A stretch of 64,000 nt of DNA from Atherix ibis (taxonomy: Eukaryota > Arthropoda > Insecta > Diptera > Athericidae): assembly GCA_958298945.1 (NCBI GenBank), contig OY282608.1, positions 76,184,806-76,248,805 on the forward strand. Direction: 5' to 3'. Shown here in pieces: positions 44,301-56,417 of the stretch. Every line of letters begins with the position of its first letter. Position 1 is the stretch's first letter. Both the position numbers and the translations under genes were made by a program. The notes under the pieces are model-generated. The model was not told the origin of the DNA, did not search any database, and saw only the letters and a list, made by a program, of their open reading frames with translations.

Positions 44301-46000
44301 TGTTGAATTCTTGGTTTGTTCGTTTGTTGGTTTGTGGTTTGTTCGTTTGTTGGTTTGGTGGTTTGTTGGTTTATTGGTTTGTTCGTTTGTTGGTTTTTTG
44401 GTTTGTTGGTTTGTTGGTTTGTTGGTTTGTTTGTTTGTTGGTTTGTTGGTTTGTTCGTTTGTTGGCTGGTTGGTTTGTTGGCTTGTTGGCTTGTCGGTTT
44501 ATGGTTTTTTGGTTTGTTGGTTTGTTGGTTTGTTGGTTTGTTGGTTTGTTGGTTTTTTGGTTTGTTGGCTTGTTTGTTTTGTTGGTTTTTTTCGTTTGTT
44601 CGTTTGTTGGCTTGTTGGTTTGTTGGTTTGTTGGTTTGTTGGTTTGTTGGTTTGTTGGTTTGTTGGTTTGTTGGTTTGTTGGTTTGTTGGTTTGTTGGTT
44701 TGTTGGTTTGTTGGTTTGTTGGTTTGTTGGTTTATTCGTTTGTTGGTTTGTTGGTTTGTTGGTTTGTTTGTTTATTAGTGTGTTCGTTTGTTGGCTTGTT
44801 GGTTTGTTGGCTTGTTGGCTTGTTGGCTTGTTGGCTTATTGGCTTGTTGGTTTGTTGGTTTGTTAGTTTGTTGGTTTGTTGGTTTATTTTTTTTGTTGGA
44901 TTGTTTGCTTGTTGGTTTGTTGGCTTGTTGGCTTGTTGGTTTGTTGGTTTCTTTGTTTGTTGGTTTGTTGGTTTGTTGGTTTGTTTTGTTTGTTGGTTTG
45001 TTCGTTTGTTGGCTAGTTGGTTTGTTGGCGTGTTGGCTTGTTGGCTTGTTGGTTTGTTGGTTTGTTCGTTTGTTTGTTTGTTGGTTTGTTGGTTTGTTCG
45101 TTTGTTGGTTTGTTGGTTTGTTCGTTTGTTGGTTTGGTGGTTTGTTGATTTGGTGGTTTGTTCGTTTGTTGGTTTTTTGGTTTGTTGGTTTGTTGGTTTG
45201 TTGGTTTGTTTGTTTGTTGGTTTGTTCGTTTGTTGGCTTGTTGGTTTGTTGGCTTCTTGGCTTATCGGTTTGTTGGTTTTTTAGTTTGTTGGTCTGTTGG
45301 TTTGTTGGTTTGTTGGTTTGTTGGTTTTTTGGTTTGTTGGCTTGTTTGTTTGTTGAATTGTTCGTTTGTTCGTTTGTTGGCTTGTTGGTTTGTTGGTTTG
45401 TTGGTTTTTTGGTTTGTTGGTTTGTTGGTTTGTTGGTTTGTTGGTTTATTTGTTTGTTGGTTTGTTGGTTTGTTGGTTTGTTTGTTTGTTTGTTTGTTGG
45501 TTTGTTCGTTTGTTGGCTTCTTGGTTTGTTGGCTTGTTGGCTTGTTGGCTTGTTAGCTTGTTGGTTTGTTGGTTTGTTGGTTTGTTGGTTTATTTGTTTG
45601 TTGGTTTGTTTGCTTGTTGGTTTGTTGGCTTGTTGGCTTGTTGGTTTGTTGGTTTCTTTGTTTCTTTGTTTGTTCGTTTGTTGGCTTGTTGGTTTGTTGG
45701 TTTGTTGGTTTGTTGGTTTGTTGTTTTGTTGGTTTGTTAATTTGTTGGTTTATTGGTTTGTTGGTTTGTTGGTTTTTTGGTTTGTTGGTTTGTTCATTTG
45801 TTGGTTTTTTGTTTTGTTTGCTTGTTGGTTTGTTTGCTTGTTGGTTTGTTGGCTTGCTGGCTTGTTGGTTTGTTGGTTTCTTTGTTTCTTGGTTTGTTCG
45901 TTTGTTGGCTTGTTGGTTTGTTGGTTTGTTGGCTTGTTGGTTTGTTGGTTTGTTGGTTTTGTTGGTTTGTTGGTTTGTTGGGTTTTTGGTTTGTTGGCTT
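44301..46000 (+). repeat. Family C tail, fragmented
   Basis: The family C phrase of TTTATTTG, TTTGCTTG, GGCTTGTT repeats and GGTTTCTTTG, seen at about 39609, 40708 and 43130, recurs at about 44950, 45655 and 45888 at shrinking spacing. GGCTAGTTGG (about 45011) and GGTGG units (about 45135) are also family C. An eight-T run lies at 44887-44894. The only GAATTC noticed in the window is at 44305, where a GAATTG unit has a further change. Confidence 0.75.
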
Positions 46001-47240
46001 GTTGGTTTGTTGGATTGTTGGTTTGTTGGTTTGTTTGTTTGTTGGTTTGTTGGTTTGTTGGTTTGTTGGTATGTTGGTTTGTTCGTTTGCTGGTTTTTTG
46101 GTTTATTGGTTTTTTGGTTTGTTGGTTTGTTGGTTTGTTGGTTTGTTGGTTTGTTGGCTTGTTGGTTTGTTGGTTTTTTGGTTTGTTGGCTTGTTGGTTT
46201 GTTGGCTTGTTGGCTTGTTGGTTTGTTGGTTTGTTGGTTTGTTGGTTTGTTGGTTTGTTGGTTTGTTGGTTTGTTGGCTTGTTGGTTTGTTGGTTTGTTG
46301 GTTTGTTGGCTTGTTGGCTTGTTGGTTTGTTGTTTGTTGGTTTGTTGCTTTGTTGGTTGGTTGGTTGGTTGGTTTGTTGGTTTGTTGATTTGTTGGTTTG
46401 TTGGTTTGTTGGTTTGTTGGTTTGTTAGTTTGTTGGTTTGTTTGTTTGTTGGTTTGTTCGTTTCTTGGCTTGTTGGTTTGTTGGCTTGTTGGCTTGTTGG
46501 TTTGTTGTTTTGTTGGTTTGTTGGTTTGTTGAGTTGTTGGTTTGTTGGTTTGTTGGTTTGTTGGTTTGTTTGTTTATTGGTTTGTTCGTTTGTTGGCTTG
46601 TTGGTTTGTTGGCTTGTTGGATTGTTGGTTTGTTGGTTTGTTTGTTTGTTGGTTTATTTGTTTGTTGGTTTGTTGGGTTGTTGGTTTATTTGTTGTTTTT
46701 TTTTGTTGGTTTGTTGGCTTGTTGGTTTGTTGGTTTGTTGGTTTGTTGGTTTGTTTGTTCGTTGGTTTGTTGGTTTATTTGTTTGTTGGTTTGTTGGCTT
46801 GTTGGTTTGTTGGTTTATTGGTTTGTTGGTTTGTTGGGTTGTTGGTTTGTTGGTTTGTTGGTTTGTTGGTTTGTTGGTTTGTTGGTTTGTTGGTTTGTTG
46901 GTTTGTTGGTTTGTTGGTTTGTTTGATTATTGGGTTGTTGGTTTATTGGTTTGTTGGTTTGTTGGTTTGTTGGTTTGTTGGTTTGTTGGTTTGTTGGTTT
47001 GTTGGTTTGTTGGTTTGTTGGGTTGTTGGTTTATTTGTTTGTTGGCTTGTTGGTTTGTTGGTTTGTTGGTTTGTTGGTTTGTTGGTTTGTTGGTTTGTTG
47101 GTTTATTTGTTTGTTGGCTTGTTGGTTTGTTGGCTTGTTGGCTGGTTGGTTTGTTGGTTTATTGGTTTGTTGGTTTGTTGGTTTGGTGGTTTGTTGGTTT
47201 GTTGGTTTGTTGGTTTGTTGGTTTGTTAGTTAGTTGGTTT
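46001..47240 (+). repeat. Transition segment with a family E module at its right end
   Basis: This stretch is largely consensus. It includes GGTTGGTTGGTTGG (about 46354), a single GAGTTG unit (about 46530), a nine-T run at 46696-46704 and long plain runs near 46.85-47.0 kb. From about 46.92 kb the order GATTATTGGGTTG, TTTATTTG, GGCTGGTTGG (47140), GGTTTGGTGG matches 59.28-59.52 kb and 62.95-63.22 kb. GGTCTG follows GGCTGG by 112 bp here and at 59461, and by 120 bp at 63158. Confidence 0.78.
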
Positions 47241-50200
47241 GTTGGTTTGTTGGTCTGTTGGTTTGTTTGATTGTTGGTTGGTTGGTTTATTGGTTTGTGG
47301 GTTTATTGTTTTGTTGGTTTGTTGGTTTGTTGGTTTGTTGGTTTGTTGGTTTGTTCGTTTGTTGGTTTGTTGGTTTGTTCGCTTGTTGGTTTCCTGGTTT
47401 ATTGGTTTGTTGGTTTGTTGGTTTGTTTGTTTGTTGGTTTGTTCATTTGTTGGCTTGTTAATTTGCTGGATTGTTGGTTTGTTCGTTTGTTGGTTTGTTG
47501 GTTTGTTGGTTTGTTGAATTGTTCGTTGGTTGGTTTGTTCGTTTGTTAGTTTGTTGGTTTGTTCGTTTGTTGGTTTGCTGGTTTATTGGTTTGCTGGTTT
47601 GTTGGTTTGTTGGTTTGTTGGTTTGTTGGTTTGTTGGTTTTTTGGTTTGTTGGTTTGTTGGTTTGTTGGTTTGTTGGTTTGTTGGTTCGTTGTTTTATTT
47701 GTTTGTTGGGTTGTTGGTTTGTTGGTTTGTTGGTTTGTTGGTTTGTTGGTTTGTTGGTTGGTTGGTTTGTTGGTTTGTTGGTTTGTTGGCTTGTTGGTTT
47801 GTTGGTTTGTTCGTTTGTTGGCTTGTTGGTTTGTTGGCTTGCTGGTTTGTTTGTTTGTTGGTTTGTTTGTTTGTTTGTTTGTTGGTTTGTTCGTTTGTTG
47901 GCTTGTTGGTTTGTTGGCTTGCTGGCTTGTTGGTTTGTTGGTTTGTTTGTTTGTTGGTTTATTTGTTTGTTGGTTTGTTGGTTTGTTGGGTTTGTGGGGT
48001 ATTTGTTTGTTGGTTTGTTGGTTTGTTGGTTTGTTGGTTTGTTGGTTTGTTGGTTTATTGGTTTGTTGGCTTGTTGGTTTGTTGGCTTGTTGGCTTGTTG
48101 GTTTGTTGTTTTGTTGGTTTGTTGGTTTGTTGGTTTGTTGGCTTGTTGGTTTGTTGGTTTTTTGGTTTGTTGGTTTGTTGGTTTGCTGGTTTGTTGGTTT
48201 GTTGGTTTGTTGGTTTGTTGGTTTGTTGGTTCGTTGTTTTATTTGTTTGTTGGGTTGTTGGTTTGTTGGTTTGTTGGTTTGTTGGTTTGTTGGTTTGTTG
48301 GTTGGTTGGTTTGTTGGTTTGTTGGTTTGTTGGCTTGTTGGTTTGTTGGTTTGTTGGTTTGTTGGTTTGTTGGTTTGTTTGTTTGTTGAATTGTTCGTTT
48401 GATGGCTTGTTGGTTTGTGGCTTGTTGGCTTGTTTGCTTGTTGGTTTGTTAGTTTGTTTGCTTGTTGGTTTGTTGGTTTGTTGGCTTGCTGGCTTGTTTG
48501 TTTGTTGGTTTGTTTGTTTGTTTGTTTGTTGGTTTGTTCGTTTGTTGGCTTGTTGGTTTGTTGGCTTGCTGGCTTGTTGGTTTGTTGGTTTGTTTGTTTG
48601 TTGGTTTATTTGTTTGTTGGTTTGTTGGGTTGTTGGTTTATTTGTTTGTTGGTTTGTTGGTTTGTTGGTTTGTTGGTTTGTTGGTTTGTTGGTTTGTTGG
48701 TTTATTGGTTTAATGGCTTGTTGGTTTGTTGGCTTGTTGGCTTGTTGGTTTGTTGGTTTGTTGGTTTGCTGGTTTGTTGGTTTGTTGGTTTGTTGGTTTG
48801 TTGGCTTGTTGGTTTGTTGGTTTGTTGGTTTGTTGGTTTGTTGGTTTGCTGGTTTGTTGGTTTGGTGGTTTGTTGGTTTGTTGGTTTGTTGGTTTGTTGG
48901 TTTGTTGGGTTGTTGGTTTATTTGTTTGTTGGTTTGTTAGTTTGTTGGTTTGTTCGTTTGTTGGTTTGCTGGTTTATTGGTTTGCTGGTTTGTTGGTTTG
49001 TTGGTTTGTTGGTTTGTTGGTTTTTTGGTTTGTTGGTTTGTTGGTTTGTTGGTTTGTTGGTTTGTTGGGTTGTTGGTTTGTTGGTTTGTTTGTTTGTTGG
49101 TTTGTTGGTTTGTTGGTTGGTTGGTTTGTTGGTTTGTTGGTTTGTTGGTTTGTTCGTTTGTTTGCTTGTTGGTTTGTTGGCTTGCTGGCTTGTTTGTTTG
49201 TTGGTTTGTTTGTTTGTTTGTTTGTTTGTTGGTTTGTTCGTTTGTTGGCTTGTTGGTTTGTTGGCTTGCTGGCTTGTTGGTTTGTTGGTTTGTTTGTTTG
49301 TTGGTTTATTTGCTTGTTGGTTTGTTGGTTTGTTGGGTTGTTGGTTTATTTGTTTGTTGGTTTGTTGGTTTGTTGGTTTGTTGGTTTGTTGGTTTATTGG
49401 TTTGTTTGCTTGTTGGTTTGTTGGTTTGTTGGCTTGTTGGTTTGTTGGTTTGTTGGTTTGTTGGTTTGTTGGTTTGCTGGTTTGTTGGTTTGTTGGTTTG
49501 TTGGTTTGTTGGTTTGTTGGTTCGTTGTTTTATTTGTTTGTTGGGTTGTTGGTTTGTTGGTTTGTTGGTTTGTTGGTTTGTTGGGTTGTTGGTTTGTTGG
49601 TTTGTTTGTTTGTTTGTTTGTTGAATCGTTCGTTTGTTGGCTTGTTGGTTTGTGGCTTGTTGGCTTGTTTGCTTGTTGGTTTGTTAGTTGGTTGCTTGTT
49701 AGTTTGTTGGTTTGTTGGCTTGCTGGCTTGTTTGTTTGTTGGTTTGTTTGTTTGTTTGTTTGTTGGTTTGTTCGTTTGTTGGCTTGTTGGTTTGTTGGCT
49801 TGCTGGCTTGTTGGTTTGTTGGTTTGTTTGTTTGTTGGTTTATTTGTTTGTTGGTTTGTTGGTTTGTTGGGTTGTTGGTTTATTTGTTTGTTGGTTTGTT
49901 GGTTTGTTGGTTTGTTGGTTTGTTGGTTTATTGGTTTATTGGTTTGTTGGCTTGTTGGTTTGTTGGCTTGTTGGCTTGTTGGTTTGTTGTTTTGTTGGTT
50001 TGTTGGTTTGTTGGTTTGTTGGTTTGTTGGTTTGTTGGTTTGTTGGTTTGTTGGGTTGTTGGTTTATTTGTTTGTTGGTTTGTTGGTTTGTTGGTTTGTT
50101 GGTTTGTTGGTTTGTTGGTTTGTTGGTTTATTGGTTTGTTGGCTTGTTGGTTTGTTGGCTTGTTGGCTTGTTGGTTTGTTGTTTTGTTGGTTTGTTGGTT

Positions 50201-51200
50201 TGTTGGTTTGTTGGCTTGTTGGTTTGTTGGTTTGTTGGTTTGTTGGTTTGTTGGTTTGTTGGTTTGTTGGTTTGTTGGTTTGTTGGTTTGTTGGTTTGTT
50301 GGTTTGTTGGTTTGTTGGTTTGTTTGTTTGTTAGTTTGTTCGTTTGTTGGCTTGTTGGTTTGTGGCTTATTGGCTTGTTTGCTTATTGGTTTGTTAGTTT
50401 GTTTGCTTGTTGGTTTGTTGGTTTCTTGGTTTGTTGGTTTGTTGGTTGGTTGGTTTATTGGTTTGTTGGCTTGTTGGTTTGTTTGCTTGTTGGCTTGTTG
50501 GTTTGTTGTTTTGTTGGTTTGTTGGTTTTTTGGGTTGTTGGTTTATTGGTTTGTTGGTTTGTTGGTTTGTTGGTTTGTTGGTTTGTTGGTTTGTTTGTTT
50601 GTTGGTTTGTTCGTTTGTTGGCTTGTTGGTTTGTTGGCTTGCTGGCTTGTCGGTTTGTTGATTTGTTTGTTTGTTGGTTTATTTGTTTGTTGGTTTGTTG
50701 GTTTGTTGGGTTGTTGGTTTATTTGTTTGTTGGTTTGTTGGCTTGTTGGTTTGTTGGTTTGTTGGTTTGTTGGTTTATTGGTTTGTTGGTTTGTTGGTTT
50801 ATTTGTTTGTTGGTTTGTTGGCTTGTTGGTTTGTTGGTTTATTGGTTTGTTGGTTTGTTGGTTTGTTGGTTTTTAGGTTTGTTGGTTTGTTGGTTTGTTA
50901 GTTTGTTGGTTTGTTCGTTTGTTGGTTTATTTGTTTGTTGGTTTGTTGGTTGTTGTTGGTGTCTTGGTTTGTTGTTTGTTGACTTGTTGGCTTGTTGGTT
51001 TGTTGGTTTCTTGGTTTGTTGGTTTGTTGGTTGGTTGGTTTATTGGTTTGTTGGCTTGTTGGTTTGTTTGCTTGTTGGCTTGTTGGTTTGTTGTTTTGTT
51101 GGTTTGTTGGTTTTTTGGGTTGTTGGTTTATTGGTTTGTTGGTTTGTTTGTTTGTTGGTTTGTTGGTTTGTTGGTTTGTTTGTTTGTTGGTTTGTTCGTT
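47241..51200 (+). repeat. Family D HOR, copy 1 (3.96 kb)
   Basis: Markers are GGTCTG 47252, GAATTG (about 47516), TTCGTTGTTTTATTTG 47686, 48230 and 49521, GGGTTTGTGGGGTATTTG (about 47988), GAATTG (about 48388), GTGGCTTG (about 48417), GAATCG 49623, GTTAGTTGGTTGCTTG (about 49683) and GGTGTCTTGG (about 50959). Copy 2 repeats these at 3961, 3953, 3945, 3949 and 3957. Most steps are one octamer. Homology with copy 2 ends at about 50765; the remaining tail matches the end of the last D unit at offset 7575. Confidence 0.88.
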
Positions 51201-54200
51201 TGTTGGTTTGTTGGTCTGTTGGTTTGTTTGATTGTTGGTTGGTTGGTTTATTGGTTTGTGGGTTTATTGTTTTTTTGGTTTGTTGGTTTGTTGGTTTGTT
51301 GGTTTGTTGGTTTGTTCGTTTGTTGGTTTGTTGGTTTGTTCGCTTGTTGGTTTCCTGGTTTATTGGTTTGTTGGTTTGTTGGTTTGTTTGTTTGTTGGTT
51401 TGTTCATTTGTTGGCTTGTTAATTTGCTGGATTGTTGGTTTGTTCGTTTGTTGGTTTGTTGGTTTGTTGGTTTGTTGAATTGTTCGTTGGTTGGTTTGTT
51501 CGTTTGTTAGTTTGTTGGTTTGTTCGTTTGTTGGTTTGCTGGTTTATTGGTTTGCTGGTTTGTTGGTTTGTTGGTTTGTTGGTTTGTTGGTTTTTTGGTT
51601 TGTTGGTTTGTTGGTTTGTTGGTTTGTTGGTTTGTTGGTTCGTTGTTTTATTTGTTTGTTGGGTTGTTGGTTTGTTGGTTTGTTGGTTTGTTGGTTTGTT
51701 GGTTTGTTGGTTGGTTGGTTTGTTGGTTTGTTGGTTTGTTGGCTTGTTGGTTTGTTGGTTTGTTCGTTTGTTGGCTTGTTGGTTTGTTGGCTTGCTGGTT
51801 TGTTTGTTTGTTGGTTTGTTTGTTTGTTTGTTTGTTGGTTTGTTCGTTTGTTGGCTTGTTGGTTTGTTGGCTTGCTGGCTTGTTGGTTTGTTGGTTTGTT
51901 TGTTTGTTGGTTTATTTGTTTGTTGGTTTGTTGGTTTGTTGGGTTTGTGGGGTATTTGTTTGTTGGTTTGTTGGTTTGTTGGTTTGTTGGTTTGTTGGTT
52001 TATTGGTTTGTTGGCTTGTTGGTTTGTTGGCTTGTTGGCTTGTTGGTTTGTTGTTTTGTTGGTTTGTTGGTTTGTTGGTTTGTTGGCTTGTTGGTTTGTT
52101 GGTTTTTTGGTTTGTTGGTTTGTTGGTTTGCTGGTTTGTTGGTTTGTTGGTTTGTTGGTTTGTTGGTTTGTTGGTTCGTTGTTTTATTTGTTTGTTGGGT
52201 TGTTGGTTTGTTGGTTTGTTGGTTTGTTGGTTTGTTGGTTTGTTGGTTGGTTGGTTTGTTGGTTTGTTGGTTTGTTGGCTTGTTGGTTTGTTGGTTTGTT
52301 GGTTTGTTGGTTTGTTGGTTTGTTTGTTTGTTGAATTGTTCGTTTGATGGCTTGTTGGTTTGTGGCTTGTTGGCTTGTTTGCTTGTTGGTTTGTTAGTTT
52401 GTTTGCTTGTTGGTTTGTTGGTTTGTTGGCTTGCTGGCTTGTTTGTTTGTTGGTTTGTTTGTTTGTTTGTTTGTTGGTATGTTCGTTTGTTGGCTTGTTG
52501 GTTTGTTGGCTTGCTGGCTTGTTGGTTTGTTGGTTTGTTTGTTTGTTGGTTTATTTGTTTGTTGGTTTGTTGGGTTGTTGGTTTATTTGTTTGTTGGTTT
52601 GTTGGTTTGTTGGTTTGTTGGTTTGTTGGTTTGTTGGTTTGTTGGTTTATTGGTTTAATGGCTTGTTGGTTTGTTGGCTTGTTGGCTTATTGGTTTGTTG
52701 GTTTGTTGGTTTGCTGGTTTGTTGGTTTGTTGGTTTGTTGGTTTGTTGGCTTGTTGGTTTGTTGGTTTGTTGGTTTGTTGGTTTGTTGGTTTGCTGGTTT
52801 GTTGGTTTGGTGGTTTGTTGGTTTGTTGGTTTGTTGGTTTGTTGGTTTGTTGGGTTGTTGGTTTATTTGTTTGTTGGTTTGTTAGTTTGTTGGTTTGTTC
52901 GTTTGTTGGTTTGCTGGTTTATTGGTTTGCTGGTTTGTTGGTTTGTTGGTTTGTTGGTTTGTTGGTTTTTTGGTTTGTTGGTTTGTTGGTTTGTTGGTTT
53001 GTTGGTTTGTTGGGTTGTTGGGTTGTTGGTTTGTTGGTTTGTTTGTTTGTTGGTTTGTTGGTTTGTTGGTTGGTTGGTTTGTTGGTTTGTTGGTTTGTTG
53101 GTTTGTTCGTTTGTTTGCTTGTTGGTTTGTTGGCTTGCTGGCTTGTTTGTTTGTTGGTTTGTTTGTTTGTTTGTTTGTTGGTTTGTTCGTTTGTTGGCTT
53201 GTTGGTTTGTTGGCTTGCTGGCTTGTTGGTTTGTTGGTTTGTTTGTTTGTTGGTTTATTTGCTTGTTGGTTTGTTGGTTTGTTGGGTTGTTGGTTTATTT
53301 GTTTGTTGGTTTGTTGGTTTGTTGGTTTGTTTGTTTGTTGGTTTATTGGTTTGTTTGCTTGTTGGTTTGTTGGTTTGTTGGCTTGTTGGTTTGTTGGTTT
53401 GTTGGTTTGTTGGTTTGTTGGTTTGCTGGTTTGTTGGTTTGTTGGTTTGTTGGTTTGTTGGTTTGTTGGTTCGTTGTTTTATTTGTTTGTTGGGTTGTTG
53501 GTTTGTTGGTTTGTTGGTTTGTTGGTTTGTTGGGTTGTTGGTTTGTTGGTTTGTTTGTTTGTTTGTTTGTTGAATCGTTCGTTTGTTGGCTTGTTGGTTT
53601 GTGGCTTGTTGGCTTGTTTGCTTGTTGGTTTGTTAGTTGGTTGCTTGTTAGTTTGTTGGTTTGTTGGCTTGCTGGCTTGTTTGTTTGTTGGTTTGTTTGT
53701 TTGTTTGTTTGTTGGTTTGTTCGTTTGTTGGCTTGTTGGTTTGTTGGCTTGCTGGCTTGTTGGTTTGTTGGTTTGTTTGTTTGTTGGTTTATTTGTTTGT
53801 TGGTTTGTTGGTTTGTTGGGTTGTTGGTTTATTTGTTTGTTGGTTTGTTGGTTTGTTGGTTTGTTGGTTTGTTGGTTTATTGGTTTATTGGTTTGTTGGC
53901 TTGTTGGTTTGTTGGCTTGTTGGCTTGTTGGTTTGTTGTTTTGTTGGTTTGTTGGTTTGTTGGTTTGTTGGTTTGTTGGTTTGTTGGTTTGTTGGTTTGT
54001 TGGTTTGTTGGGTTGTTGGTTTATTTGTTTGTTGGTTTGTTGGTTTGTTGGTTTGTTGGTTTGTTGGTTTGTTGGTTTGTTGGTTTATTGGTTTGTTGGC
54101 TTGTTGGTTTGTTGGCTTGTTGGCTTGTTGGTTTGTTGTTTTGTTGGTTTGTTGGTTTGTTGGTTTGTTGGCTTGTTGGTTTGTTGGTTTGTTGGTTTGT

Positions 54201-54740
54201 TGGTTTGTTGGTTTGTTGGTTTGTTGGTTTGTTGGTTTGTTGGTTTGTTGGTTTGTTGGTTTGTTGGTTTGTTGGTTTGTTTGTTTGTTAGTTTGTTCGT
54301 TTGTTGGCTTGTTGGTTTGTGGCTTATTGGCTTGTTTGCTTATTGGTTTGTTAGTTTGTTTGCTTGTTGGTTTGTTGGTTTCTTGGTTTGTTGGTTTGTT
54401 GGTTGGTTGGTTTATTGGTTTGTTGGCTTGTTGGTTTGTTTGCTTGTTGGCTTGTTGGTTTGTTGTTTTGTTGGTTTGTTGGTTTTTTGGGTTGTTGGTT
54501 TATTGGTTTGTTGGTTTGTTGGTTTGTTGGTTTGTTGGTTTGTTGGTTTGTTTGTTTGTTGGTTTGTTCGTTTGTTGGCTTGTTGGTTTGTTGGCTTGCT
54601 GGCTTGTCGGTTTGTTGGTTTGTTTGTTTGTTGGTTTATTTGTTTGTTGGTTTGTTGGTTTGTTGGGTTGTTGGTTTATTTGTTTGTTGGTTTGTTGGCT
54701 TGTTGGTTTGTTGGTTTGTTGGTTTGTTGGTTTGTTGGTT
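51201..54740 (+). repeat. Family D HOR, copy 2
   Basis: It is head to tail with copy 1 (GGTCTG 51213, TTCGTTG 51639, 52175 and 53470, GTGGGGTATT about 51948, GAATCG 53572). The part from 52792 (GGTTTGCTGG before GGTTTGGTGG) to 54740 is the first of three directly repeated subunits. One visible substitution is GGTATG at about 52477 for the GGTTTG of copy 1. Confidence 0.88.
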
Positions 54741-56417
54741 TGCTGGTTTGTTGGTTTGGTGGTTTGTTGGTTTGTTGGTTTGTTGGTTTGTTGGTTTGTT
54801 GGGTTGTTGGTTTATTTGTTTGTTGGTTTGTTAGTTTGTTGGTTTGTTCGTTTGTTGGTTTGCTGGTTTATTGGTTTGCTGGTTTGTTGGTTTGTTGGTT
54901 TGTTGGTTTGTTGGTTTTTTGGTTTGTTGGTTTGTTGGTTTGTTGGTTTGTTGGTTTGTTGGGTTGTTGGGTTGTTGGTTTGTTGGTTTGTTTGTTTGTT
55001 GGTTTGTTGGTTTGTTGGTTGGTTGGTTTGTTGGTTTGTTGGTTTGTTGGTTTGTTCGTTTGTTTGCTTGTTGGTTTGTTGGCTTGCTGGCTTGTTTGTT
55101 TGTTGGTTTGTTTGTTTGTTTGTTTGTTGGTTTGTTCGTTTGTTGGCTTGTTGGTTTGTTGGTTTGCTGGCTTGTTGGTTTGTTGGTTTGTTTGTTTGTT
55201 GGTTTATTTGCTTGTTGGTTTGTTGGTTTGTTGGGTTGTTGGTTTATTTGTTTGTTGGTTTGTTGGTTTGTTGGTTTGTTTGTTTGTTGGTTTATTGGTT
55301 TGTTTGCTTGTTGGTTTGTTGGTTTGTTGGCTTGTTGGTTTGTTGGTTTGTTGGTTTGTTGGTTTGTTGGTTTGCTGGTTTGTTGGTTTGTTGGTTTGTT
55401 GGTTTGTTGGTTTGTTGGTTCGTTGTTTTATTTGTTTGTTGGGTTGTTGGTTTGTTGGTTTGTTGGTTTGTTGGTTTGTTGGGTTGTTGGTTTGTTGGTT
55501 TGTTTGTTTGTTTGTTTGTTGAATCGTTCGTTTGTTGGCTTGTTGGTTTGTGGCTTGTTGGCTTGTTTGCTTGTTGGTTTGTTAGTTGGTTGCTTGTTAG
55601 TTTGTTGGTTTGTTGGCTTGCTGGCTTGTTTGTTTGTTGGTTTGTTTGTTTGTTTGTTTGTTGGTTTGTTCGTTTGTTGGCTTGTTGGTTTGTTGGCTTG
55701 CTGGCTTGTTGGTTTGTTGGTTTGTTTGTTTGTTGGTTTATTTGTTTGTTGGTTTGTTGGTTTGTTGGGTTGTTGGTTTATTTGTTTGTTGGTTTGTTGG
55801 TTTGTTGGTTTGTTGGTTTGTTGGTTTATTGGTTTATTGGTTTGTTGGCTTGTTGGTTTGTTGGTTTGTTGGTTTGTTGGTTTGTTGGTTTGTTGGTTTG
55901 TTGGTTTGTTGGTTTGTTGGTTTGTTGGTTTGTTGGTTTGTTGGTTTGTTGGTTTGTTTGTTTGTTAGTTTGTTCGTTTGTTGGCTTGTTGGTTTGTGGC
56001 TTATTGGCTTGTTTGCTTATTGGTTTGTTAGTTTGTTTGCTTGTTGGTTTGTTGGTTTCTTGGTTTGTTGGTTTGTTGGTTGGTTGGTTTATTGGTTTGT
56101 TGGCTTGTTGGTTTGTTTGCTTGTTGGCTTGTTGGTTTGTTGTTTTGTTGGTTTGTTGGTTTTTTGGGTTGTTGGTTTATTGGTTTGTTGGTTTGTTGGT
56201 TTGTTGGTTTGTTGGTTTGTTGGTTTGTTTGTTTGTTGGTTTGTTCGTTTGTTGGCTTGTTGGTTTGTTGGCTTGCTGGCTTGTCGGTTTGTTGGTTTGT
56301 TTGTTTGTTGGTTTATTTGTTTGTTGGTTTGTTGGTTTGTTGGGTTGTTGGTTTATTTGTTTGTTGGTTTGTTGGCTTGTTGGTTTGTTGGTTTGTTGGT
56401 TTGTTGGTTTGTTGGTT
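54741..56417 (+). repeat. Family D subunit, 1,677-bp short form
   Basis: It repeats 52792-54740 but is 272 bp (34 octamers) shorter. GAATCG falls at 55521, 1949 after 53572, while GTTTGGTGG contexts recur 1677 later at about 56418. The missing segment corresponds to roughly 53.93-54.2 kb, which holds two near-identical GTTGTTTTGTTGG passages about 200 bp apart, so deletion by internal recombination is likely (inference). Confidence 0.86.

Noticed and set aside
44305..44310. GAATTC as a meaningful site
   Set aside because: It is one substitution in a GAATTG unit that belongs to a recurring marker; useful at most as a restriction landmark.
36001..46000. Transposon or retroelement remnants at HOR junctions and transitions
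   Set aside because: No terminal repeats, target-site duplications, coding remnants or non-satellite sequence are seen; transitions are octamers throughout.
42570..46704. T runs (42570-42600, 44887-44894, 46696-46704) as transcription terminators
   Set aside because: There is no upstream gene or hairpin. The runs arise by G-to-T change in GTT-rich units.
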